A stretch of 6,447 nucleotides of DNA from Acidimicrobiales bacterium (GCA_030042575.1 JASHZK010000182.1:1-6447); one strand, 5' to 3'. Positions 1 through 5,683 are shown, counted from the stretch's first letter. Notes: generated from the letters alone by a model not told the origin. Program-made: numbers and translations.

Positions 1-258
1 GGGCCCAACACCCCGATCAAGGGTTCCACCGGGAAACTGACCAGCACCGACGAGGGGCTGCTCACCATCAAGGACCTGACCCTGGTCGACAACTCCTTCG
101 CCGTGCCCGGTGCCGAGAATTGCGGCACCGACGGGGTCTTGGACGAGGCGATCGACCTCCAGAAGGACCTGCCCTCGGCGGCCGGGTCCAACACCGCCAT
201 CCTGGCCGGCTCGTCCTACACCGTCCCCGCCTCGCTGATCCGCCGCTATCTGGGCTGA
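1..258 (+). CDS. C-terminal end of a probable secreted protein of unknown function (5' end outside window)
   Basis: Frame 1 is open from the window edge to a TGA at 256-258 and gives 85 residues with no start, so this is the 3' end of a longer gene. The codons are strongly G/C-ending, as expected for real coding DNA here. The fragment is rich in Gly, Ser, Thr and Asn, has a single Cys in an AENCG stretch near residues 38-42, and reads like alternating beta strands (LLTIKDLTLVDNSFAVPG). From memory, similar endings (an NSFAVPGA..CG block, then a PSAAG.NTAIL block) occur in secreted hypothetical proteins of actinobacteria, so export is inferred; no signal peptide is visible because the N-terminus is missing. 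It converges on the response regulator with a 51-bp gap. Function unknown. Confidence 0.7.
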   Translation, partial: GPNTPIKGSTGKLTSTDEGLLTIKDLTLVDNSFAVPGAENCGTDGVLDEAIDLQKDLPSAAGSNTAILAGSSYTVPASLIRRYLG

Positions 259-282
259 CCTCCGGGGGGAGACGGCCACCAG

Positions 283-297
283 GGCGGACCCACCGCC
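283..297. terminator. Possible hairpin between convergent genes
   Basis: GGCGG (283-287) and CCGCC (293-297) form a 5-bp GC stem around a 5-nt loop in the 51-bp gap between the two convergent stops at 258 and 310. There is no T-tract on either side, so this could be a weak bidirectional terminator or simply chance in GC-rich DNA. Confidence 0.22.
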
Positions 298-309
298 GAG
301 GACGCTCTA

Positions 310-1008
310 CTAGTGACCGGGCGGGGCCAGTTGGCTCAACCCACTGGCCAGAGCGAACCGGGCCAGGGCGGTGCGTGACTCGACACCGAGCTTGGTGAAC
401 ACATGGTTCAGATGCCCCTCGACCGTCCTGGTACTCACCCCCAGCCGAGCGGCAATGGCCTTGTTGGACAGTCCCTGGGTCACGAGATCGACGATGTCCC
501 GCTCTCGTTCGGTCAGCCGAGGGCGCGAGGCTGCGTTGCGCAAGGTCGAGATACGACGGGCCAGGACGGGGTCGACCACCGTCGTCCCCTGACTGGCGGC
601 CCGTATGGCATTGACCAGATCTCCGGGGTTCATGGTCTTGAGCAGATAACCGGTGACACCGGCGTCAAAGGCGTCCATGATGAATTGGTCGTCGTCGTAG
701 GCGGTGAGGATGACGGCTTGCACCCCGGGGTAGTCGGCTCGGAGCTTGCGTGCGAGGTCGATACCACTTCCGTCCTGTAGCCGGACGTCGATGAGAACGA
801 CATCGGGATGAAGCTCGTCGACGATGCCCAGGGCCAAGCTGGAGTCCTCGGCTTCGCCCACCACCAAGATGTCACCGGCGGCCTCGAGGACCTGCCGGGT
901 GCCGGCGCGCAGGACCCCGTGGTCGTCGACGATCAGCACCCGCAGCTGGGCGTCATGTCCCCCTACCCCGTTCCCCCCCGGGTCGAACACGCTGGGCATT
1001 TTAGCCAT
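310..1008 (-). CDS. NarL/FixJ-family response regulator (REC + LuxR-type HTH), orphan
   Basis: A two-component transcription factor of about 232 residues. The receiver domain (about residues 20-140 from the ATG at 1008) shows the acidic pair in VLIVDDHGVLRAG (Asp28/29), the phospho-acceptor Asp74 in VVLIDVRLQDGSG, the switch Thr102 in ILTAYDD and the conserved Lys124 in GYLLKTMNPG. The LuxR-type helix-turn-helix begins near residue 165 with LTERERDIVDLV and continues through LSNKAIAARLGVSTRTVEGH. Domain order and length are standard for the NarL/DevR class. The frame stays open to an ATG at 1131, but the added residues do not look coding. I prefer the ATG at 1008; the ATG at 999 is also possible. 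No clear Shine-Dalgarno precedes either. No histidine kinase lies in the window, so the signal is unknown. A role controlling neighbouring stress genes is only a guess. Confidence 0.93.
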   Translation of the reverse strand: MAKMPSVFDPGGNGVGGHDAQLRVLIVDDHGVLRAGTRQVLEAAGDILVVGEAEDSSLALGIVDELHPDVVLIDVRLQDGSGIDLARKLRADYPGVQAVILTAYDDDQFIMDAFDAGVTGYLLKTMNPGDLVNAIRAASQGTTVVDPVLARRISTLRNAASRPRLTERERDIVDLVTQGLSNKAIAARLGVSTRTVEGHLNHVFTKLGVESRTALARFALASGLSQLAPPGH

Positions 1009-1176
1009 TGCAACGCTGATACCCGGGCACGGCGCTCGGCCTGACCCGACGGCGCCGTTCCCTAACGGGCTCCACTGCCCGGTACCACGACCGGCACCCT
1101 GCCTGCCCACCACGTTCTCGATCCACGCCATCGGTGATCCACGACCTCTCGTCGCTGGCCGAGACCTTCGCCGCCG

Positions 1177-1202
1177 CGTCGCCCGTGCCCGGCCGGGCGA
1201 CG
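1177..1202. repeat. Strong 9-bp GC-rich inverted repeat (hairpin)
   Basis: CGTCGCCCG at 1177-1185 is perfectly complementary to CGGGCGACG at 1194-1202, around an 8-nt loop (1186-1193). The inner part also contains the perfect palindrome GCCCGGCCGGGC (1187-1198). It lies about 230 bp downstream of the sulfatase stop and 170 bp upstream of the regulator start. With no T-run on either side, it would be a U-less terminator for the sulfatase transcript or a structured element in a regulator leader. Role inferred. Confidence 0.45.
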
Positions 1203-1350
1203 ACTGGATCCGAGCCAGAAAAGCCTATCGATGCAACCCCGACGCGATGCCGGGAGAAGCAGGTCCGGCCCTTGTGGAACAGGACGGGATCCGCTCCCCA
1301 CGGCTCCGTCACCTGACACCATCGTGGTGGGCGTGCCACCTCTGGGAAAT

Positions 1351-1364
1351 CCACAATATTGGGG
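1351..1364. promoter_or_regulatory. AT-rich dyad, possible operator or promoter element
   Basis: CCACAATATTGGGG is a 14-bp near-palindrome (one mismatched pair) centred on CAATATTG, the most AT-rich spot in this gene-free stretch. On the minus strand it contains TATTGT, which resembles a -10 hexamer. The nearest -35-like TTGACC lies 24 nt upstream, too far for a normal promoter. An operator for an unknown regulator is equally possible. Confidence 0.22.
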
Positions 1365-1431
1365 AACTGCACCTTCGAGGAGGGTCAAGCTTTCCTGAGG
1401 CGAGGCTGAGGGACAGTGAGGCTCGGAGTGG

Positions 1432-2784
1432 TCAACCAGAACGTCGGGGACGCCCGGTGAGCGTGGCGCTGTGCGTGGTCTCGGGGAAGGTCGGATCGCT
1501 CGCCGATGTCTGTTGGACGGTGTTGTAGAAGGTGCCCGGCGCGGGAGGCACCGGTCCGTCGAGGAGGGGATCGCCGGTGCGCTCCATCCAGGCCCGTAGC
1601 CGGCCACGGAGATCGACCGCCACGTCAGCCAGGGCGGGGTCGTGGATCCGGTTGTGGCCCTCGGCAGGGTCGAGCACGAGGTCGTAGAGGGCCTCGGCCG
1701 GGGGGCGGAGATCGGCCCACCCGTGGGCGAGCATGACGTCCTTGGTGGGTCCGTCGTCGACATTGGCGAGGACCCGTCCCGGATGGGTGTCGTCGAATCG
1801 CCGCATGTACTTGTAGCGCTTCGTCCTGATGGCCCTCTGGGGCTCGTAGGCGGCGTGATAGGTCACCTCGGCGAAGACCTCACTGCGCACTTCGTCCACC
1901 TGGCCTCCTACGAGGGGCAACAGGGAGGTGCCGTCGAGCCACGAGGGCGGGTCGACGGCGGCCAGCTCGCACATGGTCGGGTAGAGATCGAGGTGGCTCA
2001 CCATGCAGTCGAAGACCCTCCCCTTCTCGAACCCGCCAGGCCCGCGTACGATCAGCATCACGCCGATGCCCGTGTCGTACATGGTCGCCTTGGCGTTGGG
2101 CAGGGCCAGGCCGTGATCGGTCGTGAAGACGACGAGGGTGTCGTCGGCCAGCGAGTGCTCCTCCAGGGCGTTGAGGACGGCGCCCAGCCCCTGGTCGAGC
2201 GAGCGGGCGCTCGACTTGAACGACGCCATGTCCCGCCGGGTGGCCGGGGTGTCGACGATGTAGTCCGGAGGTCGGGAGTAGAGGGCGTCACGGACCGACG
2301 TCGGCTCGAAATACTCCCGGTGGGTCTCGAAGAACCCCACCGACAGGAAGAACGGGGCGTCCGACCTGGCTCGGCGGGCGATGGCTTCGGTGGCAGCGGG
2401 GACCACGTCGTTGCTCTTGGTGGAGTCCACGTCCGCCACCCAGTCGTATCCCAGGTCGTGGGGGGAAGCCGACACATGCTGCTCGCCGATGAGCCCGGAC
2501 CAGTACCCGCCCGTGCGAAGGACGTGGACGATGTGACGTTCAGGGTGGGCGAGCCGGTACCCACGGTGGGCCAGGCCCAACATGCCCGTCGAGTGCGTCC
2601 ACTGGCCGGTGAGCAGGGCCGCTCGCGACCCCGAGCACACGGGGGCGGCGCAGAAAGCCTGGCGGAAGAGGACACCCTGGTCGGCGAGGTGCTGGATGTT
2701 GGGGGTGGGAACCTGGTACCCGTATGGCTGGACGTACCTGCCCGTGTCGTGGGAGTGGACGTAGAGGATGTTGGGCCGGCCCAT
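1432..2784 (-). CDS. Type I sulfatase (alkaline phosphatase superfamily, N-sulfoglucosamine sulfohydrolase-like)
   Basis: A 450-residue enzyme predicted to hydrolyse a sulfate ester or sulfamate. The fold is clear. The N-terminal RPNILYVHSHDTGRY strand carries metal-ligand Asp13. The signature is C-S-G-S-R-AALLTGQ (Cys50 to Arg54), where Cys50 should be oxidised to formylglycine. Further along are Asp223-His224 in VVFTTDHG (metal site) and Lys232 in NAKATMYDTG. The HSTGMLGLAHRG stretch after the signature resembles heparan N-sulfatase-type sulfatases. No signal peptide is visible, so a cytoplasmic location is likely. The oddity is Gly52 where the formylglycine motif C-x-P-x-R has Pro. A TTG at 2793 is in frame, but I chose the ATG at 2784, which starts at the conserved RPNIL strand. 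The last 40 residues are a Pro/Thr/Ser-rich tail. It is divergent from the sulfotransferase. Substrate unknown. Confidence 0.93.
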   Translation of the reverse strand: MGRPNILYVHSHDTGRYVQPYGYQVPTPNIQHLADQGVLFRQAFCAAPVCSGSRAALLTGQWTHSTGMLGLAHRGYRLAHPERHIVHVLRTGGYWSGLIGEQHVSASPHDLGYDWVADVDSTKSNDVVPAATEAIARRARSDAPFFLSVGFFETHREYFEPTSVRDALYSRPPDYIVDTPATRRDMASFKSSARSLDQGLGAVLNALEEHSLADDTLVVFTTDHGLALPNAKATMYDTGIGVMLIVRGPGGFEKGRVFDCMVSHLDLYPTMCELAAVDPPSWLDGTSLLPLVGGQVDEVRSEVFAEVTYHAAYEPQRAIRTKRYKYMRRFDDTHPGRVLANVDDGPTKDVMLAHGWADLRPPAEALYDLVLDPAEGHNRIHDPALADVAVDLRGRLRAWMERTGDPLLDGPVPPAPGTFYNTVQQTSASDPTFPETTHSATLTGRPRRSG

Positions 2785-2838
2785 CGCCCACAACCTAATC
2801 CATCCATTCCCGGCTAAATCCGACTTAAGCTATCGCCA
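2785..2838. promoter_or_regulatory. 54-bp divergent promoter region with candidate leaderless -10 boxes on both strands
   Basis: On the plus strand, TAAGCT (2826-2831) is followed by 7 nt and then the sulfotransferase ATG at 2839. On the minus strand, TAGGTT (2797-2792) is followed by 7 nt and then the sulfatase ATG at 2784. Both fit the actinobacterial -10 pattern TANNNT, placed so that transcription would start at or next to the A of ATG. Neither gene has a good Shine-Dalgarno, which agrees with leaderless mRNAs. No convincing -35 boxes are seen. The short gap implies coupled control of the two genes. Confidence 0.45.
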
Positions 2839-3684
2839 ATGTCGACAACGAACAGCGGCTCCGGCGCCGTGCCCGTGCCCCGGGTGGAGGGCCTCGCCGT
2901 TCTGGTGTGCGCCACCCAGCGCAGCGGCAGCACCCTGCTCTGCGAGTTGCTCAAGGGCTCCGAGGTGGCCGGGGTCCCCGACGAGTTCTTCGAGGCGCTG
3001 CGCTCGACCGGTCTCCCCCGCCAGCCCCGCCAGTACTTCGAGGCGCCAGAGGTGCAGGACATCGCCGAGCGCCTGCCGCCCGTCGACCCGGGCCGGCCGG
3101 AACGACCAGGCGAGTTCGCCGGTTGGTTCGACTACGCCGTCCACCGCGGCACCACCCCCAACGGCGTCTTCAGCTCCAAGGTGATGTGGAATTACTTCGA
3201 CGACTTCCGGGCCCGGGTCAGGGAGCTACCGGGGATGGAGAACCTGATGTTCAATCAGGCCCTGCACAGCATCTTCCCCGACCTGCGCGTCGTCTTCGTC
3301 CGTCGGCGCGACAAGGTGGCTCAGGCCGTCTCTCTGTGGCGGGCCATTCAAACCCAGCGCTGGCGCGACGCCGAGGACGCCCGCTCCGAAACGCCCGAGG
3401 CCCAGTACGACTACCGGGCCATCAAGCACCTGGTCGAGGAGCTCCATCGGTGGGACGCCAAATGGGAGGACTGGTTCAACGCCACCGGACGCCAGCCGGT
3501 GAGGGTGATCTACGAGGAATTCGTGGGAGCCCGGGCGGCGACCCTGGGACGGGTCCTCGACGCTCTCGGCATCCCCCCGCGCGAACTGACCGGCGACAAG
3601 GGGCCCATGCGCCGCCAGGCCGATGTCGTCTCCCAGAACTGGGCGGACCGCTTCCGCCAGGAGGACCTGGACCGCACCGGCTAG
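2839..3684 (+). CDS. stf0: Stf0-family sulfotransferase (trehalose 2-sulfotransferase-like)
   Basis: 281 residues, predicted to transfer sulfate from PAPS to a hydroxyl, most likely of a sugar. The 5'-phosphosulfate loop is ATQRSGSTLLCE (residues 25-36). Glu36 matches the position of the proposed catalytic base of mycobacterial Stf0 (STLLxE). VAGVPDEFF (43-51) and TPNGVFSSKVMWN (106-118) also match Stf0 as I remember it. The 3'-phosphate site is VRRRDKVAQAVSLWRAIQTQRW (154-175). Length and motif order are those of the full family, so the gene looks intact. In Mycobacterium tuberculosis, Stf0 makes trehalose-2-sulfate for sulfolipid-1; that this protein uses trehalose is inferred. No polyketide synthase or acyltransferase of a sulfolipid pathway lies nearby. 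No Shine-Dalgarno precedes the ATG, which fits leaderless translation. It is divergent from the sulfatase and convergent with the next gene, 21 bp apart. Confidence 0.93.
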   Translation: MSTTNSGSGAVPVPRVEGLAVLVCATQRSGSTLLCELLKGSEVAGVPDEFFEALRSTGLPRQPRQYFEAPEVQDIAERLPPVDPGRPERPGEFAGWFDYAVHRGTTPNGVFSSKVMWNYFDDFRARVRELPGMENLMFNQALHSIFPDLRVVFVRRRDKVAQAVSLWRAIQTQRWRDAEDARSETPEAQYDYRAIKHLVEELHRWDAKWEDWFNATGRQPVRVIYEEFVGARAATLGRVLDALGIPPRELTGDKGPMRRQADVVSQNWADRFRQEDLDRTG

Positions 3685-3705
3685 CTCCGGCTCGGAAGCG
3701 TCGTC

Positions 3706-4218
3706 TCAACTTCCTCCGATGTCCGGCTGGAGTGCCACGTCCCCAACAGGGTCGAGACCGCCCTGGCTCCGGCCCGCACCAAGGCGAGCGATGGTCGACC
3801 GAACGAGGAAACGTCGCCCGCTGACCGTGTCGATGCGGATGGCGCAGATGCGTCCCCCGGGAACGGGGACGAGCGGGTTGGGCCAGAATTCCTTCGAAAC
3901 TCCGGCTTCCCTGGCACCGAGGGCAACCGCCAACCCGCGGGCCAAGACGCTCCAGAACTGCACCCGATCCGTGTCGAAACCGTCCACCTCGAAGCTCATC
4001 GGGCCTCTGGAAACGGCGTCTGCGAGCCCGCCCGCTCCGAGGGCCACCAGGATCCGCCGTTGGCGATAGACGAAGTTCACCGGCTGGACGACGGGTGTTC
4101 GCCCGCCCGGAGGACAGTACGCCAGTCGTCCGATTTCTCCCTGCTTGGCCGCCACCGCCAGGAGGCGCAGGCATTCGGGCTCCAGCAGGATCTCCGAGCC
4201 TCGCTGATCGGTCCACAT
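3706..4218 (-). CDS. Pyridoxamine 5'-phosphate oxidase-like (split beta-barrel flavin-binding) family protein
   Basis: 170 residues, the usual length for a one-domain protein of this family. The N-terminus reads LLEPECLRLLAVAAKQGEIGRLAY (11-34), then PVVQPVNFVYRQRRILVAL (42-60), FEVDGFDTDRVQFWSVLARG (76-95) and FWPNPLVPVPGGRICAIRID (111-130). This is the order seen in small actinobacterial PNPOx-like proteins, which bind FMN or F420 and act as reductases or oxidases of unknown substrate. The segment that normally reads like RTxxGxKL, touching the cofactor phosphate, is ALGAGGLADAV here (59-69), so cofactor binding may be weak or altered. The start is an ATG at 4218 with only a weak GAGTGG upstream; an inverted repeat abuts it. 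Such genes commonly neighbour universal stress protein genes, as here. Not the biosynthetic PdxH. Confidence 0.85.
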   Translation of the reverse strand: MWTDQRGSEILLEPECLRLLAVAAKQGEIGRLAYCPPGGRTPVVQPVNFVYRQRRILVALGAGGLADAVSRGPMSFEVDGFDTDRVQFWSVLARGLAVALGAREAGVSKEFWPNPLVPVPGGRICAIRIDTVSGRRFLVRSTIARLGAGRSQGGLDPVGDVALQPDIGGS

Positions 4219-4249
4219 GCCACTCAGCGTGATCCAGTGGCAAGGCCAC
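4219..4249 (-). promoter_or_regulatory. Overlapping inverted repeats directly upstream of the flavoprotein start
   Basis: GCCACT (4219-4224) and AGTGGC (4236-4241) are a perfect 6-bp inverted repeat with an 11-nt spacer, ending at the base before the minus-strand ATG. GTGGC (4237-4241) can instead pair with GCCAC (4245-4249) across 3 nt. In the minus-strand transcript these would be two mutually exclusive hairpins, one of which sequesters the start region. As DNA they could be an operator. Pairing is seen directly; any function is inferred. Confidence 0.35.
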
Positions 4250-4473
4250 CAACAGTGCCGTTCGGCCCCGATGGTGCCTTTTGTTCTGAACGGCCCTGTG
4301 GCTCCGGCACCGGCAACACATCATGGAGAGCATGAGACCTTCCGGAGCAAGCAGTGAAGGCCAGGGCCGAGCCCGGCAACCACGAGGGGCTGTTCGGCCC
4401 TATCGGCCGCCGCGTCGATGCGGGACAATTCGCTCGTGCCAGCAACGTTCCTTTTCTGGGTCAGGGGAGAACG
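4250..4473. promoter_or_regulatory. Divergent regulatory region with three GWWCGGCCCY motifs
   Basis: The upstream region shared by the flavoprotein gene and the universal stress protein gene contains GTTCGGCCCC (4260-4269), GAACGGCCCT (4288-4297) and GTTCGGCCCT (4392-4401). I found no other match to this pattern on either strand by eye. The motif resembles one half of the mycobacterial DosR box (TWWAGTCCC type). The third copy also has GGGG at 4386-4389, giving a partial dyad over 4384-4403; the wider 20-mers at 4252-4271 and 4384-4403 each match the DosR consensus at 11 of 20 positions. These are candidate operators for a NarL/DevR-type regulator, not established ones. Confidence 0.4.
4463..4469 (+). 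promoter_or_regulatory. Shine-Dalgarno AGGGGAG that fixes the universal stress protein start
   Basis: AGGGGAG lies 4 nt before the GTG at 4474 (6 nt if AGGGG is counted), the clearest ribosome binding site in the window. It supports the GTG over the in-frame ATG at 4354, whose extra 40 residues have no family counterpart. Confidence 0.8.
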
Positions 4474-4911
4474 GTGACCGGCCTGATCGTGGCGGGCGTC
4501 GACGGTTCTCCCTCGTCGGTCGAGGCGCTGCGCTGGGCAGCGAAGCAGGCCCAGCTCACCGGGGATGCTCTCGAGGTGGTGACGGCCTGGCAGCGCCCGG
4601 CTTCCTTCGGGGCAGTCCCGTGGCCCGAGGGATTCGACCCCGAACGCGATGCGCGTGACGAGCTTCGGACAGTCGTCGAATCGGAGCTGGGAACCGAATC
4701 CGGCGTCGAGGTGCACCAGCGGGTCGTGGAGGGGCCCTCAGCCCCGGCGCTGATACAGGCTTCTGAGCGGGCGGACCTGCTCGTGGTCGGAAGCCGCGGC
4801 CACGGCGCCTTCGCCGGGATGCTGCTCGGCTCGGTCAGCCAGCACTGCGTCTCCCACGCCAGGTGCCCGGTGGTCGTGGTCCCCTGTCAGGCTTCCGCCG
4901 ACGGCGGGTGA
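4474..4911 (+). CDS. Universal stress protein, single UspA domain, ATP-binding type
   Basis: 145 residues from a GTG start, the standard length of a one-domain Usp. The first strand and loop read LIVAGVDGSPSSVEALRWAA (residues 4-23), with the adenine-contacting Asp in VDGS (9-12). The nucleotide motif G-2x-G-9x-G-S is complete: GSRG at 106-109 and GS at 119-120 in DLLVVGSRGHGAFAGMLLGS. The end, CPVVVVP, is the usual last beta strand. Such proteins dimerise in the cytoplasm, bind ATP and help cells under starvation or hypoxia; several belong to the DosR regulon in mycobacteria. The gene is divergent from the flavoprotein gene and converges on the second Usp gene, 54 bp apart. A small CCGCC-GAC-GGCGG palindrome overlaps its last codons (4895-4907); no T-rich terminator follows. 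Confidence 0.95.
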   Translation: MTGLIVAGVDGSPSSVEALRWAAKQAQLTGDALEVVTAWQRPASFGAVPWPEGFDPERDARDELRTVVESELGTESGVEVHQRVVEGPSAPALIQASERADLLVVGSRGHGAFAGMLLGSVSQHCVSHARCPVVVVPCQASADGG

Positions 4912-4965
4912 CCCACGTGCGGGCCTCCTGAGTGACGCTCGAGGACAGCGGCGGACTTCTCACCC

Positions 4966-5679
4966 TCAGCCTGCCGCCGGAGCCCACCTGTTCGTCGCCG
5001 GTCGTAGGCCCTGACGCTCTTCGACCCAGGTGAGAGGCAGGAGCAAACACGGCTGCGTCGTGCCCTCGTCGAGAACGGCGCGCACCACCAGTGCCCGGTT
5101 GTCGTCGACGACCTGGCGCCAGACGAGCACCACCAGATCGGCGTCCGCGCAGTGGGCCCTGACCACTTCCCCGGGGACGCCACGCACGATCTTCATCTGA
5201 TGAGGAAGACCGTGTCGCCGCACTCGCTCGGCCCGCCAGGCGGCGGCGTTGTGCCCGGCTCCCTCCCATATGACCGGTGCGGTCTCCGCCGTGAGCACCA
5301 GCACGACGGTCGACCTGATCCGGTGACGGGCCAAGCGCCGAGAGCACCATCGGGCGGCGCCCACGGCCTCCGCTGAGTCGTCGGAAGCCAGAAGGGCCTC
5401 CCTGAGCCTTCCGCCGCCGGCCCCCTCGCCGGCTGCCACCAGTGGCGTCCTCGGCAGGACCAACACGGGAGCCGGGCACACAGAGGCCACGCCGAGGACA
5501 GCCTCCAACCATCGGTGTGGGGCGCTGGGCAGGGCGAGGTAGGACGGTACCAGGTCCAGCAGGCCCGCCACCTGCTTCACCAGCGGCTCCCACGCACCTG
5601 ACTCGTCGGGCGTCTCCAGCAACACCGCCAAGCGGTTCGACGGATGAGCCGAGGCGCCCTCTTCACCGTCCACTGTCAT
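4966..5679 (-). CDS. Degenerate two-module universal stress-like protein without ATP motif
   Basis: 237 residues from the ATG at 5679. The second half (about 91-217) follows the Usp pattern: REALLASDDSAEAVGAARWC (93-112), the strand STVVLVLTAE (123-132), GVPGEVVRAHCADADLVVLVW (167-187) and CLLLPL (211-216). Where ATP-binding Usps have GSRGHG...GS, this protein has VWRQVVDDNRALVV, so the G-2x-G-9x-G motif is absent. The first half (15-77) looks like a shortened Usp module, ending in SVCPAPVLVLPR like the Usp last strand. It starts 4 nt after the GH65 stop, with AAAGGA (5695-5690) and GGTGA (5688-5684) upstream inside that gene, so the two are co-transcribed and probably translationally coupled. 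A regulatory or scaffold role is more likely than nucleotide sensing. The frame is open further upstream to 5895, but that part lies inside the GH65 gene and is spurious. Confidence 0.78.
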   Translation of the reverse strand: MTVDGEEGASAHPSNRLAVLLETPDESGAWEPLVKQVAGLLDLVPSYLALPSAPHRWLEAVLGVASVCPAPVLVLPRTPLVAAGEGAGGGRLREALLASDDSAEAVGAARWCSRRLARHRIRSTVVLVLTAETAPVIWEGAGHNAAAWRAERVRRHGLPHQMKIVRGVPGEVVRAHCADADLVVLVWRQVVDDNRALVVRAVLDEGTTQPCLLLPLTWVEERQGLRPATNRWAPAAG

Positions 5680-5683
5680 GTCG

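Larger units (their letters stand above)
1009..1431. other. 423-bp stretch without a convincing gene
   Basis: This lies downstream of the sulfatase and upstream of the response regulator on the minus strand. Open frames exist (for example 1001-1372 minus and 1134-1316 plus) but lack good ribosome binding sites and consistent codon bias or recognisable motifs. It is less G/C-biased than the flanking genes, and its left third still reads like GC3-biased codons on the plus strand around 1134-1202. Two structures are visible, listed separately: a 9-bp hairpin at 1177-1202 and a dyad at 1351-1364. It could be a long 5' leader of the regulator, the decayed remnant of a gene, or both. Confidence 0.6.

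Noticed and set aside
1001..1372. Minus-strand open frame of 123 codons upstream of the regulator
   Set aside because: It has mixed codon bias and no ribosome binding site or motif, and it overlaps the preferred regulator start. A decayed gene cannot be excluded, but I cannot support a CDS.
824..1528. Plus-strand open frame of 234 codons across the regulator start and the gap
   Set aside because: It overlaps both the regulator and the end of the sulfatase in antisense, has no recognisable domain, and its composition is not coding-like outside a short segment.
2785..2793. TTG start adding three residues to the sulfatase
   Set aside because: The TTG overlaps the candidate -10 box and has no spacer to any binding site; the ATG at 2784 starts right at the conserved RPNIL strand.
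1642..2817. Long plus-strand open frame of 391 codons
   Set aside because: It lies opposite the sulfatase, whose motifs are unmistakable. The translation is repetitive Gly/Val/Arg-rich antisense sequence typical of high-GC DNA.
3476..4333. Minus-strand open frame of 285 codons
   Set aside because: Out of frame with the PNPOx-like gene it covers and also antisense to the sulfotransferase; the translation is Arg/Pro/Gly-rich noise.
4354..4473. N-terminal extension of 40 residues on the universal stress protein
   Set aside because: The strong Shine-Dalgarno at 4463-4469 and the Usp domain both begin at the GTG at 4474, and the extension would cover a regulatory motif.
4895..4907. CCGCC-GAC-GGCGG palindrome at the end of the first Usp gene as an intrinsic terminator
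   Set aside because: It lies mainly inside coding sequence, has a 3-nt loop and no T-tract; common by chance in GC-rich codons.
4835..5593. Minus-strand open frame of 252 codons over the second Usp gene
   Set aside because: An alternate frame of the real Usp-like gene, low-complexity Arg/Gly/Ser composition, and it runs into the convergent Usp gene.
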